A DNA stretch of 8,174 nt. Origin: Hyphomicrobiaceae bacterium. Its GTDB lineage: Bacteria > Pseudomonadota > Alphaproteobacteria > Rhizobiales > Hyphomicrobiaceae. Shown here one piece after another: positions 1-6,444 of this stretch. Under the pieces are notes generated by a model. It made no database searches. It was not told the origin of the DNA and saw nothing but the letters and a program-made list of their open reading frames with translations. The position numbers and the translations under genes were made by a program. Within the stretch, counting starts at the first letter, position 1, and each line of letters begins with the position of its first letter. The DNA is taken from the NCBI GenBank assembly GCA_021775715.1, contig JAJFHI010000302.1, forward strand, positions 1 to 8,174, in the 5' to 3' direction.

Positions 1-670
1 CCATAATGTTGGGAAGGGCTAGGGGCAGTTCGACGTTATACAGTCTTTGCCAACGGTCCGCCCCGAAGGAATCTGCCGCCTCAAGAACGTCCCGGTCGAC
101 CAGTCTTAGCCCCAAGTCTGTGAGCCTGATCATTGGCGGCAATGAATAAATAACAACTGCGAGCAGGCCCGGCACACGGCCAATTCCGAGTAACATAACG
201 ACGGGAATAAGATAGACGAAGCTTGGCATTGTCTGCATCACATCAAGGATAGGTGAGACCCAGGATCGGATCCGGTCGCTACGTGCCATCGCGATGCCAA
301 CGGGCAAGCCAATCAGGATCGACAAAACTGTGCAGACGGAAATCATGGCTATGGTCGACATAGTGTCTTTCCACATCCCTAAATAGCCGATCAAAAAAAA
401 TGTAATGACTGTGCCGACTACAATCTTCCAGCTGCGGCTTGCAAACCATGCGATCGTGACAAGTAGTGCAATGATCAACCACCAAGGTGTTGCGATCAGC
501 AGATCCTCAAACCATACAAGAAAAGCAAGCAGCGGATCGAAAAAGCCCTCAATGGTCTCTCCGTAACTGCGAGAAAACTCGCGATAACCGTGATCGAGGC
601 TCTTCTTCAACGCTCTCAACGACTCTTTATTCATCTCGGGAAAGTCGAAAACCCAATTGGCCGTCACCAT
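1..670 (-). CDS. proW: Glycine betaine/proline-type ABC transporter permease (ProW/OpuAB family), 3' end outside the window
   Basis: Inner-membrane permease of a binding-protein-dependent importer for glycine betaine, proline betaine or related quaternary amines. 223 codons are visible from an ATG at 670 and the frame stays open to the window edge. Residues about 1-55 form a hydrophilic N-terminal part typical of ProW. Hydrophobic segments follow at about 61-77, 82-98, 105-128, 146-163 and 166-180. The stretch MQTMPSFVYLIPVVMLLGIG (145-164) and the following SLPPMIRLTDLGL match the ProW core closely. The EAA loop that contacts the ATPase is present (E197-A-A, G203, then the LP pair near 216-217). 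The binding-protein gene lies 218 bp upstream on the same strand, and an ATPase gene is expected further left. Upstream of the ATG there is only a modest AGGG ribosome site. The family call is secure; the exact substrate is not visible. Confidence 0.94.
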   Translation of the reverse strand, partial: MVTANWVFDFPEMNKESLRALKKSLDHGYREFSRSYGETIEGFFDPLLAFLVWFEDLLIATPWWLIIALLVTIAWFASRSWKIVVGTVITFFLIGYLGMWKDTMSTIAMISVCTVLSILIGLPVGIAMARSDRIRSWVSPILDVMQTMPSFVYLIPVVMLLGIGRVPGLLAVVIYSLPPMIRLTDLGLRLVDRDVLEAADSFGADRWQRLYNVELPLALPNIM

Positions 671-760
671 AATAAGACCCTAAGGTGTGTGAAGATAAAG
701 CTTTGCAACACGAATAGGCGTGAAACTATAACCACACCGGCGTTTGACTTCTAGATCATC

Positions 761-801
761 GTGCCTGCAGACGTGCCCGCTGCAAACGGGACGACAGGCG
801 C
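761..801 (-). other. Imperfect stem-loop between the binding-protein and permease genes
   Basis: The gap between the two transporter genes holds nested inverted repeats: an outer arm gcctg (763-767) pairs with caggc (795-799), and an inner arm cccg (776-779) pairs with cggg (787-790) around a 7-base loop. The unpaired bases between inner and outer arms are unequal, so the structure is imperfect. No T tract follows on the minus strand, so it is not a standard intrinsic terminator. It could stabilise the 3' end of the binding-protein mRNA or partly attenuate transcription into the permease gene. Nothing else recognisable was seen in 671-888. Confidence 0.3.
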
Positions 802-888
802 AAGCATGATCTGTATATTCAGTGTCGCGCAACTTCATACGCAAACGACATTCTGATTGATACGACTGAGTGTCTATACGTAGGTGCC

Positions 889-1893
889 CTAGAGACCGGC
901 TTTGACCTTCTTTGCAACTTCAGCAGGCATCCATTTTCGCCAAATACGCTCATAATCTCTTAGAAATTTTTCCGCAGCTTCCGTGCCATCGGCCTGACTT
1001 TTTTCCATATACGAAAGCATGGAATTGACCACGGAGTTAGGCCAGGAACGTTTTGAAAGGTATTCGAAAACTTGTGGAGCCCGCTTTGATAAGGCACTTG
1101 ATGTTACAGTCATAACCACTGATCGTGCCCAGTCATTCTTCCGAGGATCGTCGCAAAAGTCTTGTCCTGTGCAGCGGTCCCATTCCTTTGGATCATGTGG
1201 CACTCCCATTTTCAGGCGATACATCTTATATTTTGAAAGAATAGCAGTCGGCGCCCAGTAATAACCGAGCCAACCTTGTTGGCGATTATATGCTTTGGCA
1301 ATTGATCCATCGAGGCCAGTCGCAGAACCTGTATCAATAAGATCAAAACCGGCTTCAGCAAACCCAAAGGCCTTAAACAAATTTTTTGTGATGATCTGAC
1401 AATTCCAACCCGAAGGGCAACCGTGTAGCGCACCGCGCATTGCGTTGGCTTTGCTTGGGAAAAGGTCCGGCCGTTTTAAGACAGCTTCAATCGTTGTAAG
1501 CTCTGGATGTTTGTCGACCATATATTGAGGAATCCACCAACCTTCCTGACCGCCGTCTGTAAGAATTTCCCCTGCGATTTTTATACGGCCCTCATCGACG
1601 GCTTTCGCAATAACCTCGCGCAACGAAGTCATCCATATTTCCGGCGCGATATCGGGCTCACCTTTTTCAGACATTGACGTCGCTGTCGGCATTGTGTCGC
1701 CAGGGACCAGTTCGACACGACACCCATAGCCTTCCTCAAGAATAAATTTATCAACGGACGTGGCGAGCTCTGCAGATGCCCAGTTCATACGTGCGATCGT
1801 TACGCGTCCACATGAGGCATGTGCGGTGTTTGCAATCGTTGTCATTGCGACCAGTAAAAAAACAACCAAGTAGGCGTGGTTTGAAGTGGGCAT
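889..1893 (-). CDS. proX: Periplasmic substrate-binding protein of a glycine betaine/proline-type ABC importer (OpuAC/ProX family)
   Basis: 334-residue exported receptor that delivers a quaternary amine such as glycine betaine to the ProW-type permease encoded just downstream. A signal peptide is visible: short polar N-terminus, hydrophobic core at about 8-20, and an AHA cleavage site near residue 27. The mature part carries OpuAC-type segments: MNWASAE (36-42), PEIWMTS (84-90), EGWWIPQYM (117-125), CPSGWNC (159-165) and GWLGYYWAPT (207-216). Several of these tryptophans could form the aromatic cage that holds a trimethylammonium group in this family. Six mature cysteines (28, 58, 159, 165, 241, 247) suggest disulfides. 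The ATG at 1893 is preceded by AAGGGA six bases upstream, supporting this start. Length is normal for the family. The order binding protein, then permease, differs from the E. coli proVWX order. I could not identify a convincing promoter. Confidence 0.94.
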   Translation of the reverse strand: MPTSNHAYLVVFLLVAMTTIANTAHASCGRVTIARMNWASAELATSVDKFILEEGYGCRVELVPGDTMPTATSMSEKGEPDIAPEIWMTSLREVIAKAVDEGRIKIAGEILTDGGQEGWWIPQYMVDKHPELTTIEAVLKRPDLFPSKANAMRGALHGCPSGWNCQIITKNLFKAFGFAEAGFDLIDTGSATGLDGSIAKAYNRQQGWLGYYWAPTAILSKYKMYRLKMGVPHDPKEWDRCTGQDFCDDPRKNDWARSVVMTVTSSALSKRAPQVFEYLSKRSWPNSVVNSMLSYMEKSQADGTEAAEKFLRDYERIWRKWMPAEVAKKVKAGL

Positions 1894-2340
1894 GACCTGT
1901 CCCTTATCCTGAAACTTAACGAGCGGGTGCCGATATTTGTATCAGTTTGAAATATGTAACTATAGACTCAAAAAGCATACTAGAGGTGTTGTCACGCTAA
2001 CTCACCCAACCAGCTGGGCCCTTGTCTTTCCCCCTTAAAACTGAACCTTTATTTTTGTAAAACTCTACCAAGTTGCGGGGGGTTGATTTGATGGCTCAAA
2101 AACGAGCTGCCCAATACAAACCAACAGATGATCCAAATCCTCGATTAGTCAAAGGCGTACAGAATCTCAAAGGTTATGATGACCGACAATACAAACTGTC
2201 TCAAGGATCCTGACGGGAAACACTGCGGGAACCCAGAAAGCGCTTCTTAAGCTTAATCGCGAACCGCAATTTTTTTCGTGCGAACTTTTTAGATGTGCAT
2301 TATCGTACAAGCTTTATTACATCAGGACGCTTTGGAAGTC
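1894..2340. other. Long intergenic region between two divergent genes
   Basis: This 447-bp stretch separates the leftward transporter genes from the rightward SH3-like gene, so promoters for both should lie here. No -35/-10 pair with good spacing was convincing on either strand. An AT-rich stretch at about 1930-1985 includes the imperfect dyad gatatttgtatc (1932-1943), which could be an operator but is short. The only possible coding content is the small ORF listed at 2091-2213. Frames after it show short coding-like runs but no ORF with a usable start. Confidence 0.5.
2091..2213 (+). CDS. Possible small hypothetical protein, 40 residues
   Basis: An ATG at 2091 opens a 40-codon frame ending in TGA at 2211-2213. 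The predicted product is hydrophilic and basic, starting MAQKRAAQYKPTDDPNPR, with no signal peptide or membrane segment. A G-rich run (gcgggggg, ending about ten bases before the ATG) could serve as a ribosome site but is not a canonical AGGAGG. After the stop, another frame (from 2213) reads TGNTAGTQKALLKLNREPQ, which also looks coding-like, so this may be the front of a longer gene broken by a frameshift. I do not recognise the family. It may equally be a chance ORF. Confidence 0.3.
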   Translation: MAQKRAAQYKPTDDPNPRLVKGVQNLKGYDDRQYKLSQGS

Positions 2341-2745
2341 ATGAATCACCCAACAATAATCTTGAATACCTTACTGCTGTCTGCGCTTCTTGGTAGCGCT
2401 GCTGTTGCCAACGAGCGTAAGCGCATAGGTGTCCAAGTCGGTGGTGATACAGTCGGTGATATGTGCGGTGGCTATGGCACTTTAACCGAAGAAATTTCTA
2501 AGAAGACGGGAACCGTTTCCGTTCACAGTGGGCCAGGGAAGAACTTTGCAGTGATCGATCACATTCCGAAAGGAAATTGGGTTTCGATGTGCGACGAAAA
2601 TGGTCCTTGGGAAGGAATTGTCTACACACTCAAGAATGAAGTCGATTGCGAAGTTGGATCACCCTTAGAAAATCGGCAAGAATATGCGGGAAAGTGCAAG
2701 TCCGGATGGATTCTAAGAAAACATATCGGAGAATTCGCAGGTTAG
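2341..2745 (+). CDS. Small exported protein with an SH3-like (SH3b) domain
   Basis: 134-residue protein with an N-terminal signal peptide (hydrophobic core about 5-19, cleavage AVA before N24), so it is probably periplasmic or envelope-associated. From about residue 57 the sequence follows the bacterial SH3b pattern: GTVSVHSGPGKNFAVIDHIP, the usual start with a GPG turn; GPWEGI around W90; and the closing strand GWILRKHI at 122-129. An insertion of about 25 residues with cysteines (103 and 119) lies between the central strands; further cysteines are at 42 and 84, so disulfides are possible. Such domains usually bind peptidoglycan or peptides; the ligand here is unknown. An upstream in-frame ATG at 2293 would add 16 residues in front of the signal peptide. 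I chose 2341 because GGAAG sits just before it and the signal peptide then begins normally. No same-strand partner gene is near. Confidence 0.8.
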   Translation: MNHPTIILNTLLLSALLGSAAVANERKRIGVQVGGDTVGDMCGGYGTLTEEISKKTGTVSVHSGPGKNFAVIDHIPKGNWVSMCDENGPWEGIVYTLKNEVDCEVGSPLENRQEYAGKCKSGWILRKHIGEFAG

Positions 2746-3360
2746 AGACATCATTGCAGATATGGTGACGGAAAACTTCGACGTCGACAACTTTTGCTTT
2801 ACTTGCAGACGCAAATTTAAATCCGATAAGTGTATGAAGTTGTCGTTCATAACCCGCCATCGTCGCCTTGCGAATCATGTGCGTCATCCCTCTTTGGATC
2901 ACGGTGAGCTAGAAAACCTCCTCCAGCAAAGCACCTCAGTCTGTCTCAATGGCAATGACGGAATACACACGGCCTGCGGTCCAGCCCCAAAATCATATTC
3001 CAATTTCTATTAGAGTTTCTGGCATTGGCGGTCTCATTCCGAGAGCTTGATGTGGGCGGATATGGACAGGTGGAATGCCGCGGCGGCGGCTGCCTAAAAC
3101 ACAGCCACTTCGTTCATTTTCACGCTGCACACGAGTTAACGTGACAATGCCTCTTCATGGCCCAGAACTGGGGTTCCCGTCGTTGGCAAAACCGTCTGAT
3201 TCTGAAGTGCATACCAAAATTCGATTTGAATTGCTTGATGCGTACTCATGCCCCAAAACTGCAGTGCAAAGACACCACCCAGTGAACGCGGGTCTGAGCC
3301 GAATTTTTGCCAGTTACACTCGGCAATCAAAAACAATTCTTAGAGCTAGGAAAGAAAAAT
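2746..3360. other. Gene-poor region with a transposase remnant
   Basis: No intact gene is convincing in this 615-bp stretch. Opposed ORFs at 2762-3013 (plus) and 2630-2902 (minus) both lack good ribosome sites and recognisable motifs, and the minus one runs antisense into the SH3-like gene. The only recognised content is the IS3-type transposase C-terminus at 2993-3064 (minus). A 10-bp perfect palindrome, tcgacgtcga, is at 2778-2787. The last 15 bases supply the ribosome site of the monooxygenase gene. I saw no clear terminator after 2745 and no clear promoter before 3361. Confidence 0.5.
2993..3064 (-). pseudogene. C-terminal tip of an IS3-family transposase (OrfB/integrase), remnant
   Basis: Read on the minus strand, 3064 down to the TGA at 2993-2995 encodes HIRPHQALGMRPPMPETLIE followed by IGI and stop. 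The RPHQALG-x-RPP-x-PET pattern is the characteristic C-terminal end of IS3-type integrase transposases, where it follows a YN motif. Upstream the frame stays open for a while (about 3065-3130) but no longer resembles the integrase core: no DDE motif and no WR-x-YN segment. Only about 70 bp of the element is therefore recognised, truncated on its 5' side. Just past the stop, 2975-2990 (tccagcccca and flank) might be the remains of the terminal inverted repeat. No start codon exists for this frame, so it is a relic. Confidence 0.5.
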
Positions 3361-4443
3361 ATGCCGATACGTAACGCTATCACCGCACGGGCGACTGCAT
3401 TCTGCAACGACAATGGCATACAGGTTCCGATTCTCATGGCACCAATGGCCGGGGCATCTCCAGCATCTCTGGCAATAGCAGTTGCCAATAGCGGTGGTAT
3501 GGGAGCATGTGGCGTTTTAATGATGACACCCGAGGCCATCGCCGACTGGGTCGGCGAGATGCGCGCGGGCTCAAATGGCTCATTCCAGCTCAATACCTGG
3601 ATTCCTGATCCAGCGCCGTCACGCAACATCGAACACGAAGCCACTGTCCGTGCCTTCCTTTCGAAATGGGGACCAGAGGTTCCAGACGACGCAGCTGACA
3701 AAACAATGCTTGATTTCTCCGAGCAGTGCGATGCGATGCTGGCTGCAGGCCCAAACGTAATTTCATCGATCATGGGTCTATATCCGCCCCGCATTATTGC
3801 ACGGATGAAAGAAAACAATATCAAGTGGCATGCAACGGTTACAACTGTTGAAGAGGCCATTGCAGCACAAGACGCAGGCGCTGACGTTATCATTGCACAG
3901 GGCATGGAAGCAGGCGGGCACCGCGGAGCTTTCAACGCCGTTGATGCAGGCACAGCATTAGTCGGTCTGTTTTCACTATTACCAGCCGTCGTTGATGCCG
4001 TCGATGTACCAGTTGTTGCGACGGGTGGTATTGCGGATGCTCGCGGAGTCGCGGCCGCACTTCTATTGGGTGCATCCGCCGTTCAAATCGGCACAGGTTT
4101 GCTCAGGACACCAGAAGCTAATATTTCACCAGCCTGGGCGGACGCCATAGTGTCCGCCAACCCAGAAGGGACGATTACAACACGCGCGTTTTCAGGGCGG
4201 CTTGGTCGCAGTATTCGGACGGCTTATGCGGTTGCCGCCGACTCACAAGATGCACCTAAACCTGCGCCATTTCCGATCCAACGCAATCTAACCCAGTCAA
4301 TGCGGTCAAGGGCTGCGACTTCAGATACGATCGACGTCATGCAGGCTTGGGCAGGTCAATCTGCTGGGCTCACTCGGGCCGCACCGGCAAGCGAGATCGT
4401 CACATCGTTGTGGGATGGCGCACAAGACTTACTCAATTCTTAG
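3361..4443 (+). CDS. Nitronate monooxygenase (2-nitropropane dioxygenase-like, FMN-dependent)
   Basis: 360-residue cytoplasmic flavoenzyme of the NMO family, which oxidises alkyl nitronates such as propionate 3-nitronate to nitrite and aldehyde products using FMN and O2. The TIM-barrel landmarks are in order: PILMAPMAGASPASLAIAVA at 23-42 near the flavin, GGMGACG (45-51), the AQGMEAGGHRG segment with the presumed catalytic His187, VVATGGIADARGVAAALLLG (218-237) with the phosphate-binding GAS-VQIGTGLL following at 237-248, and the C-terminal QAWAGQSAGLTR (328-339) typical of the family. Length fits. The frame is open back to 3307, but the ATG at 3361 has AGGAAAG nearby and starts where the family starts, so I used it. 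The gene stands alone on its strand. It may detoxify nitronates or support nitroalkane use. Some relatives with the same fold have other roles (for example FabK enoyl-ACP reductase), but GGH plus WAGQ favours NMO. Confidence 0.92.
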   Translation: MPIRNAITARATAFCNDNGIQVPILMAPMAGASPASLAIAVANSGGMGACGVLMMTPEAIADWVGEMRAGSNGSFQLNTWIPDPAPSRNIEHEATVRAFLSKWGPEVPDDAADKTMLDFSEQCDAMLAAGPNVISSIMGLYPPRIIARMKENNIKWHATVTTVEEAIAAQDAGADVIIAQGMEAGGHRGAFNAVDAGTALVGLFSLLPAVVDAVDVPVVATGGIADARGVAAALLLGASAVQIGTGLLRTPEANISPAWADAIVSANPEGTITTRAFSGRLGRSIRTAYAVAADSQDAPKPAPFPIQRNLTQSMRSRAATSDTIDVMQAWAGQSAGLTRAAPASEIVTSLWDGAQDLLNS

Positions 4444-4815
4444 CGCCTCAATCTGCTGAAGGGGTAGCCCAAGATCGACTTGTTGCACCACGATAGCCTG
4501 AGCCGATTCATTTGACGGACATCGCGAGAGAATAAAGCGACAGATGGAGAATTTCACCGGTCGTTTTTTTTGGGAGGGGGATTGGTCAGTGATGGGTCAT
4601 GTATTGACGGCTCTGTGCTTGCGCCAACCAGATGCTGTTGACGGCCGCCATGCAGAGGAAGCGGACATCGAGGCGATACAGGCTGGGTACAATTCCCACG
4701 GCAAGAACCACGTCTGCAAATCCTTCAGAAGCGGTCATTCCAGATCCGACGCAAAGGGCCAGGAGCTGACGCACCCCCAGATTCTGCCGGTGTCTGACAG
4801 GGGGGGCTAGAATTG
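4444..4815. other. Non-coding or unrecognised region after the monooxygenase gene
   Basis: Opposed ORFs overlap here (4544-4810 plus, and the 4586-4900 minus frame). Neither has a convincing ribosome site or motif, and the minus one also runs antisense-frame through the 3' part of the broken gene at 4816-5309. The minus frame is moderately hydrophobic at its C-terminal end (about 4590-4740) and might be a relic, but I cannot assign it. A run of eight T lies at 4564-4571, and G runs lie near 4572-4580 and 4800-4806. No terminator hairpin was recognised. Confidence 0.4.
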
Positions 4816-5309
4816 CTAGCCGTGATCGTTGGATACGAAAAACACCCCGGAATTGCGGCTTACATCTCCAAAGCTCCAAGAAGCGTTCTCGTATCTGCAA
4901 AAGTAGCGACCAGCCGGCAGCGTCGTCTTAGCGCCATCGACCCATGCAATGAAGTTACGGCCTAAGTTTCTACCTCGGGCTAAGTCCTCGGGGAAAAGGT
5001 CAATTCTATAAATGGTGATTTGTCATCTTCACGTCCTACGTAAACTTGCAGGTTGTTGAGTATTTCCGTGCAGTTTCGATAGACCATGTGGACGCTCCCC
5101 GTTTTTAGCACGGCGGCTTTTATATCTTTCCAGTGCGGTTCAGCTAGCGAATTGCCTTCACCGTCAGATGCGATGCGCTCACCGAATGCCTGCTCAAGTC
5201 TGTTGACAAACTGTGTCACCCCATCCCACGTTGGTTTTAGAAAATTCACATCTCGGCACGACCCATCCTCGTCGAGTAGCGCGTCCTCAAGTTTAAGAAA
5301 CTTGGTCAT
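4816..5309 (-). pseudogene. Hypothetical protein gene split by a single-base frameshift
   Basis: An ATG at 5309 (GGA nine bases upstream) opens a frame reading MTKFLKLEDALLDEDGSCRD and on to a stop at 4980. An earlier ATG at 5330 would add seven residues. A second minus frame with no start codon overlaps its end and continues to TAG at 4816-4818: FPEDLARGRNLGRNFIAWVD, then GRYFCRYENASWSFGD and GVFFVSNDHG. Adding one T to the TTTT run at 4994-4997 joins the two into one protein of about 164 residues (ELTF-FPEDLARG). The joined product is acidic at the start, has no signal peptide or membrane segment, and has an aromatic-rich C-terminal part. Both halves look coding in amino-acid use. I do not recognise the family. 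The break may be real inactivation, programmed frameshifting or a homopolymer error. It follows a HEAT-like relic and a membrane protein gene on the same strand. Confidence 0.6.
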
Positions 5310-5367
5310 CGTGCGTATTCCGTTCTGCATTATCTCGAACTCATTCTCCCATAGCTGAGGGCAACGG

Positions 5368-5392
5368 GCAATGACCGCGAGGGGTCATTTGC
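5368..5392. promoter_or_regulatory. Dyad, possible operator or hairpin upstream of the frameshifted gene
   Basis: gcaatgacc (5368-5376) and ggtcatttgc (5383-5392) form an inverted repeat around a 6-base centre. The inner seven bases of each arm (aatgacc/ggtcatt) match perfectly; the outer part needs a one-base bulge. It lies 59 bp before the ATG at 5309 on the minus strand. There is no T tract, so an operator or 5' leader hairpin is more likely than a terminator. No regulator was matched to it. Confidence 0.33.
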
Positions 5393-5401
5393 AGTCTTTC
5401 A

Positions 5402-5680
5402 TTACCGCCCCTCTTGGTCCGATAACCGTTCAATAGCAGACTCGACGTAGGGGGCATTGATCCCTTCAAGCTACATGTTCGACAATGTCCGCTAATGTAT
5501 AAGAGCCGCCTTCCGCACGTCCGGCCCCTCGTTATGGGCCACTTTGATGAGGAGTTTCTGGTGCCTGATCCTGGCTACGGCTGAGAAAGGGTGCCGCCCG
5601 TAAGTATCAGCATTCGCGGTGCCACAGCTCAGGGGCGTCTGTTCTGGCAAATACCTGAAAAGCCAACCTGATCCCGCACG
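5402..5680 (-). pseudogene. HEAT-repeat-like protein remnant with in-frame stops
   Basis: One minus frame from 5680 to TAA at 5402-5404 reads as decayed HEAT-like repeats: FSAVARIRHQKLLIKVAHNE, GPDVRKAAL, then two in-frame TAG codons (5492-5494 and 5471-5473), then LEGINAPYVESAIERLSDQE. Between the two stops a neighbouring frame supplies TLADIVEHVA, which completes the expected repeat (LADIVEHVA-LEGINAPYVESAIERL). At least two compensating indels plus the stops therefore break an ancestral gene. The A-x-x-R-I/L-x-DQ-x-L-x-K-V-A and VR-KAA spacing matches HEAT/Armadillo-like helical repeats that serve as protein-binding scaffolds. The stretch upstream of 5587 (to 5680) is open but not clearly repeat-like. 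The relic begins directly after the stop of the membrane protein gene and has no usable start. Its original length and role are unknown. Confidence 0.55.
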
Positions 5681-5681
5681 C

Positions 5682-6080
5682 TCACCTTTTTATTGCTGTC
5701 TTCCTCAGGAAGAAGGCAGACAATGCCGTCAAAATCGTTGGTAGGACAAACAAGAAGGTGACTCCAATGGCAATGACATAGCTAGGGTCTGACGGGTAAG
5801 TGTTGGACCGGACAGATATAATAATACTGAGCGCGACAAGAAACCAAGCAATCGAAGTGGCTATCATCATCCAATAACCTATGAATGGCTTTAGTGCGCA
5901 AATAGCGGATGCGACCACACTGAGCCCCGCTGTGACAAGAAGTGCATGAAATAATTTATCTCGATTTTCTAGATCCACTAAGTCGCCACCAAACGGCAAT
6001 CCACCAACAACGACTAACCCATAAAGCATGAGCCCCAGCAGGGATGCGAACGCACCGACAGCAGCGGAAAGATATTTCAT
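5682..6080 (-). CDS. Small integral membrane protein, four predicted helices, unknown function
   Basis: 132-residue hydrophobic protein that I do not recognise. Four membrane segments are apparent at about 4-27, 43-63, 67-90 and 101-124, with a polar loop NRDK (39-42) and a short basic C-terminal tail RKTAIKR. No catalytic motif, cysteine pair or metal-binding cluster is evident. An ATG at 6095 would add five residues (MELVQ) but has no ribosome site. The ATG at 6080 has TGGAG nine bases upstream, so I chose it. A well-spaced promoter candidate lies at 6110-6139. Downstream on the same strand are the HEAT-like remnant, starting within two bases of this gene's stop, and the frameshifted hypothetical gene, so an old three-gene operon is possible. 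Frame integrity, start and promoter make a real gene likely. Confidence 0.65.
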   Translation of the reverse strand: MKYLSAAVGAFASLLGLMLYGLVVVGGLPFGGDLVDLENRDKLFHALLVTAGLSVVASAICALKPFIGYWMMIATSIAWFLVALSIIISVRSNTYPSDPSYVIAIGVTFLFVLPTILTALSAFFLRKTAIKR

Positions 6081-6109
6081 TTGAACAAGCTCCATACATC
6101 AGCCGTTAA

Positions 6110-6139
6110 AATATAGCTGTTGCATGGAGTTTGTGACAA
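6110..6139 (-). promoter_or_regulatory. Predicted sigma-70-type promoter for the membrane protein gene
   Basis: On the minus strand, TTGTCA (6139-6134) and TATATT (6115-6110) are separated by 18 bases. They match the -35 and -10 consensus at five of six positions each. Transcription would begin near 6103 and give a leader of about 23 bases that includes the ribosome site of the gene starting at 6080. Confidence 0.5.
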
Positions 6140-6444
6140 TAGGGTTCCAGTTTGATGTCACTACGCTGTTGCGCATTTTTACGCTAACGAAGTAAAGGTC
6201 ATCGCGGTTTTGGCGATGTTGGTTCGTCTGTCTGTTCCTGATCTCTCACCTCACTACCCCATGACGAACTAACGGCAGCTTCCACCAGCAGTAGACGTGG
6301 GCGACGTGGCATGGGCACAGATCCCGATGTCCGCGTTTGTATAACTTCGCCATATGACGTGGTCCGGAACCGCCGTCATCTCCTTTGTCCGCACCGGCTT
6401 AAAAGCCAACACCACGAAATTTCCGGCACACCACCCGCCGCCCC
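6140..6444. other. Non-coding or unrecognised stretch
   Basis: No supportable gene was found. A plus-strand frame ending at the TAA near 6268 reads VIAVLAMLVRLSVPDLSPHY and looks mildly coding-like, but it has no start with a ribosome site and matches nothing I know. Plus-strand ORFs in 6311-6683 are proline/arginine-rich and partly antisense to the mntR remnant. No terminator, repeat or RNA gene was recognised. Confidence 0.4.

Noticed and set aside
2630..2902. 90-residue minus-strand ORF with a GTG start
   Set aside because: Its last third is antisense to the SH3-like gene, the start lacks a well-placed ribosome site, and no family pattern is visible. An internal ATG has GAGGG nine bases upstream, so it is not fully excluded.
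3155..3261. Direct repeat tcatggcccagaactg / tcatgccccaaaactg, 91 bp apart
   Set aside because: 14 of 16 bases match and similarity does not extend beyond; this is compatible with chance in 8 kb.
3327..3953. 208-residue minus-strand ORF
   Set aside because: It is fully antisense to the well-supported nitronate monooxygenase and has no recognisable motif; it is a shadow frame.
4478..4560. Possible IS end (ttgttgcaccacgat, recalling some transposon termini)
   Set aside because: No inverted partner copy or transposase was found nearby, so the resemblance is too short to support an insertion sequence.
4586..4900. 104-residue minus-strand ORF
   Set aside because: Its first part is an off-frame reading of the broken hypothetical gene (4816-4900). 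The remainder shows no motif or ribosome site; it might be a relic but cannot be supported.
5341..5457. 38-residue minus-strand ORF with AAGGGA before its ATG (MPPTSSLLLNGYR...)
   Set aside because: It overlaps in another frame the better-supported HEAT-like remnant, and its Ser/Pro/Arg-rich sequence looks like an off-frame reading.
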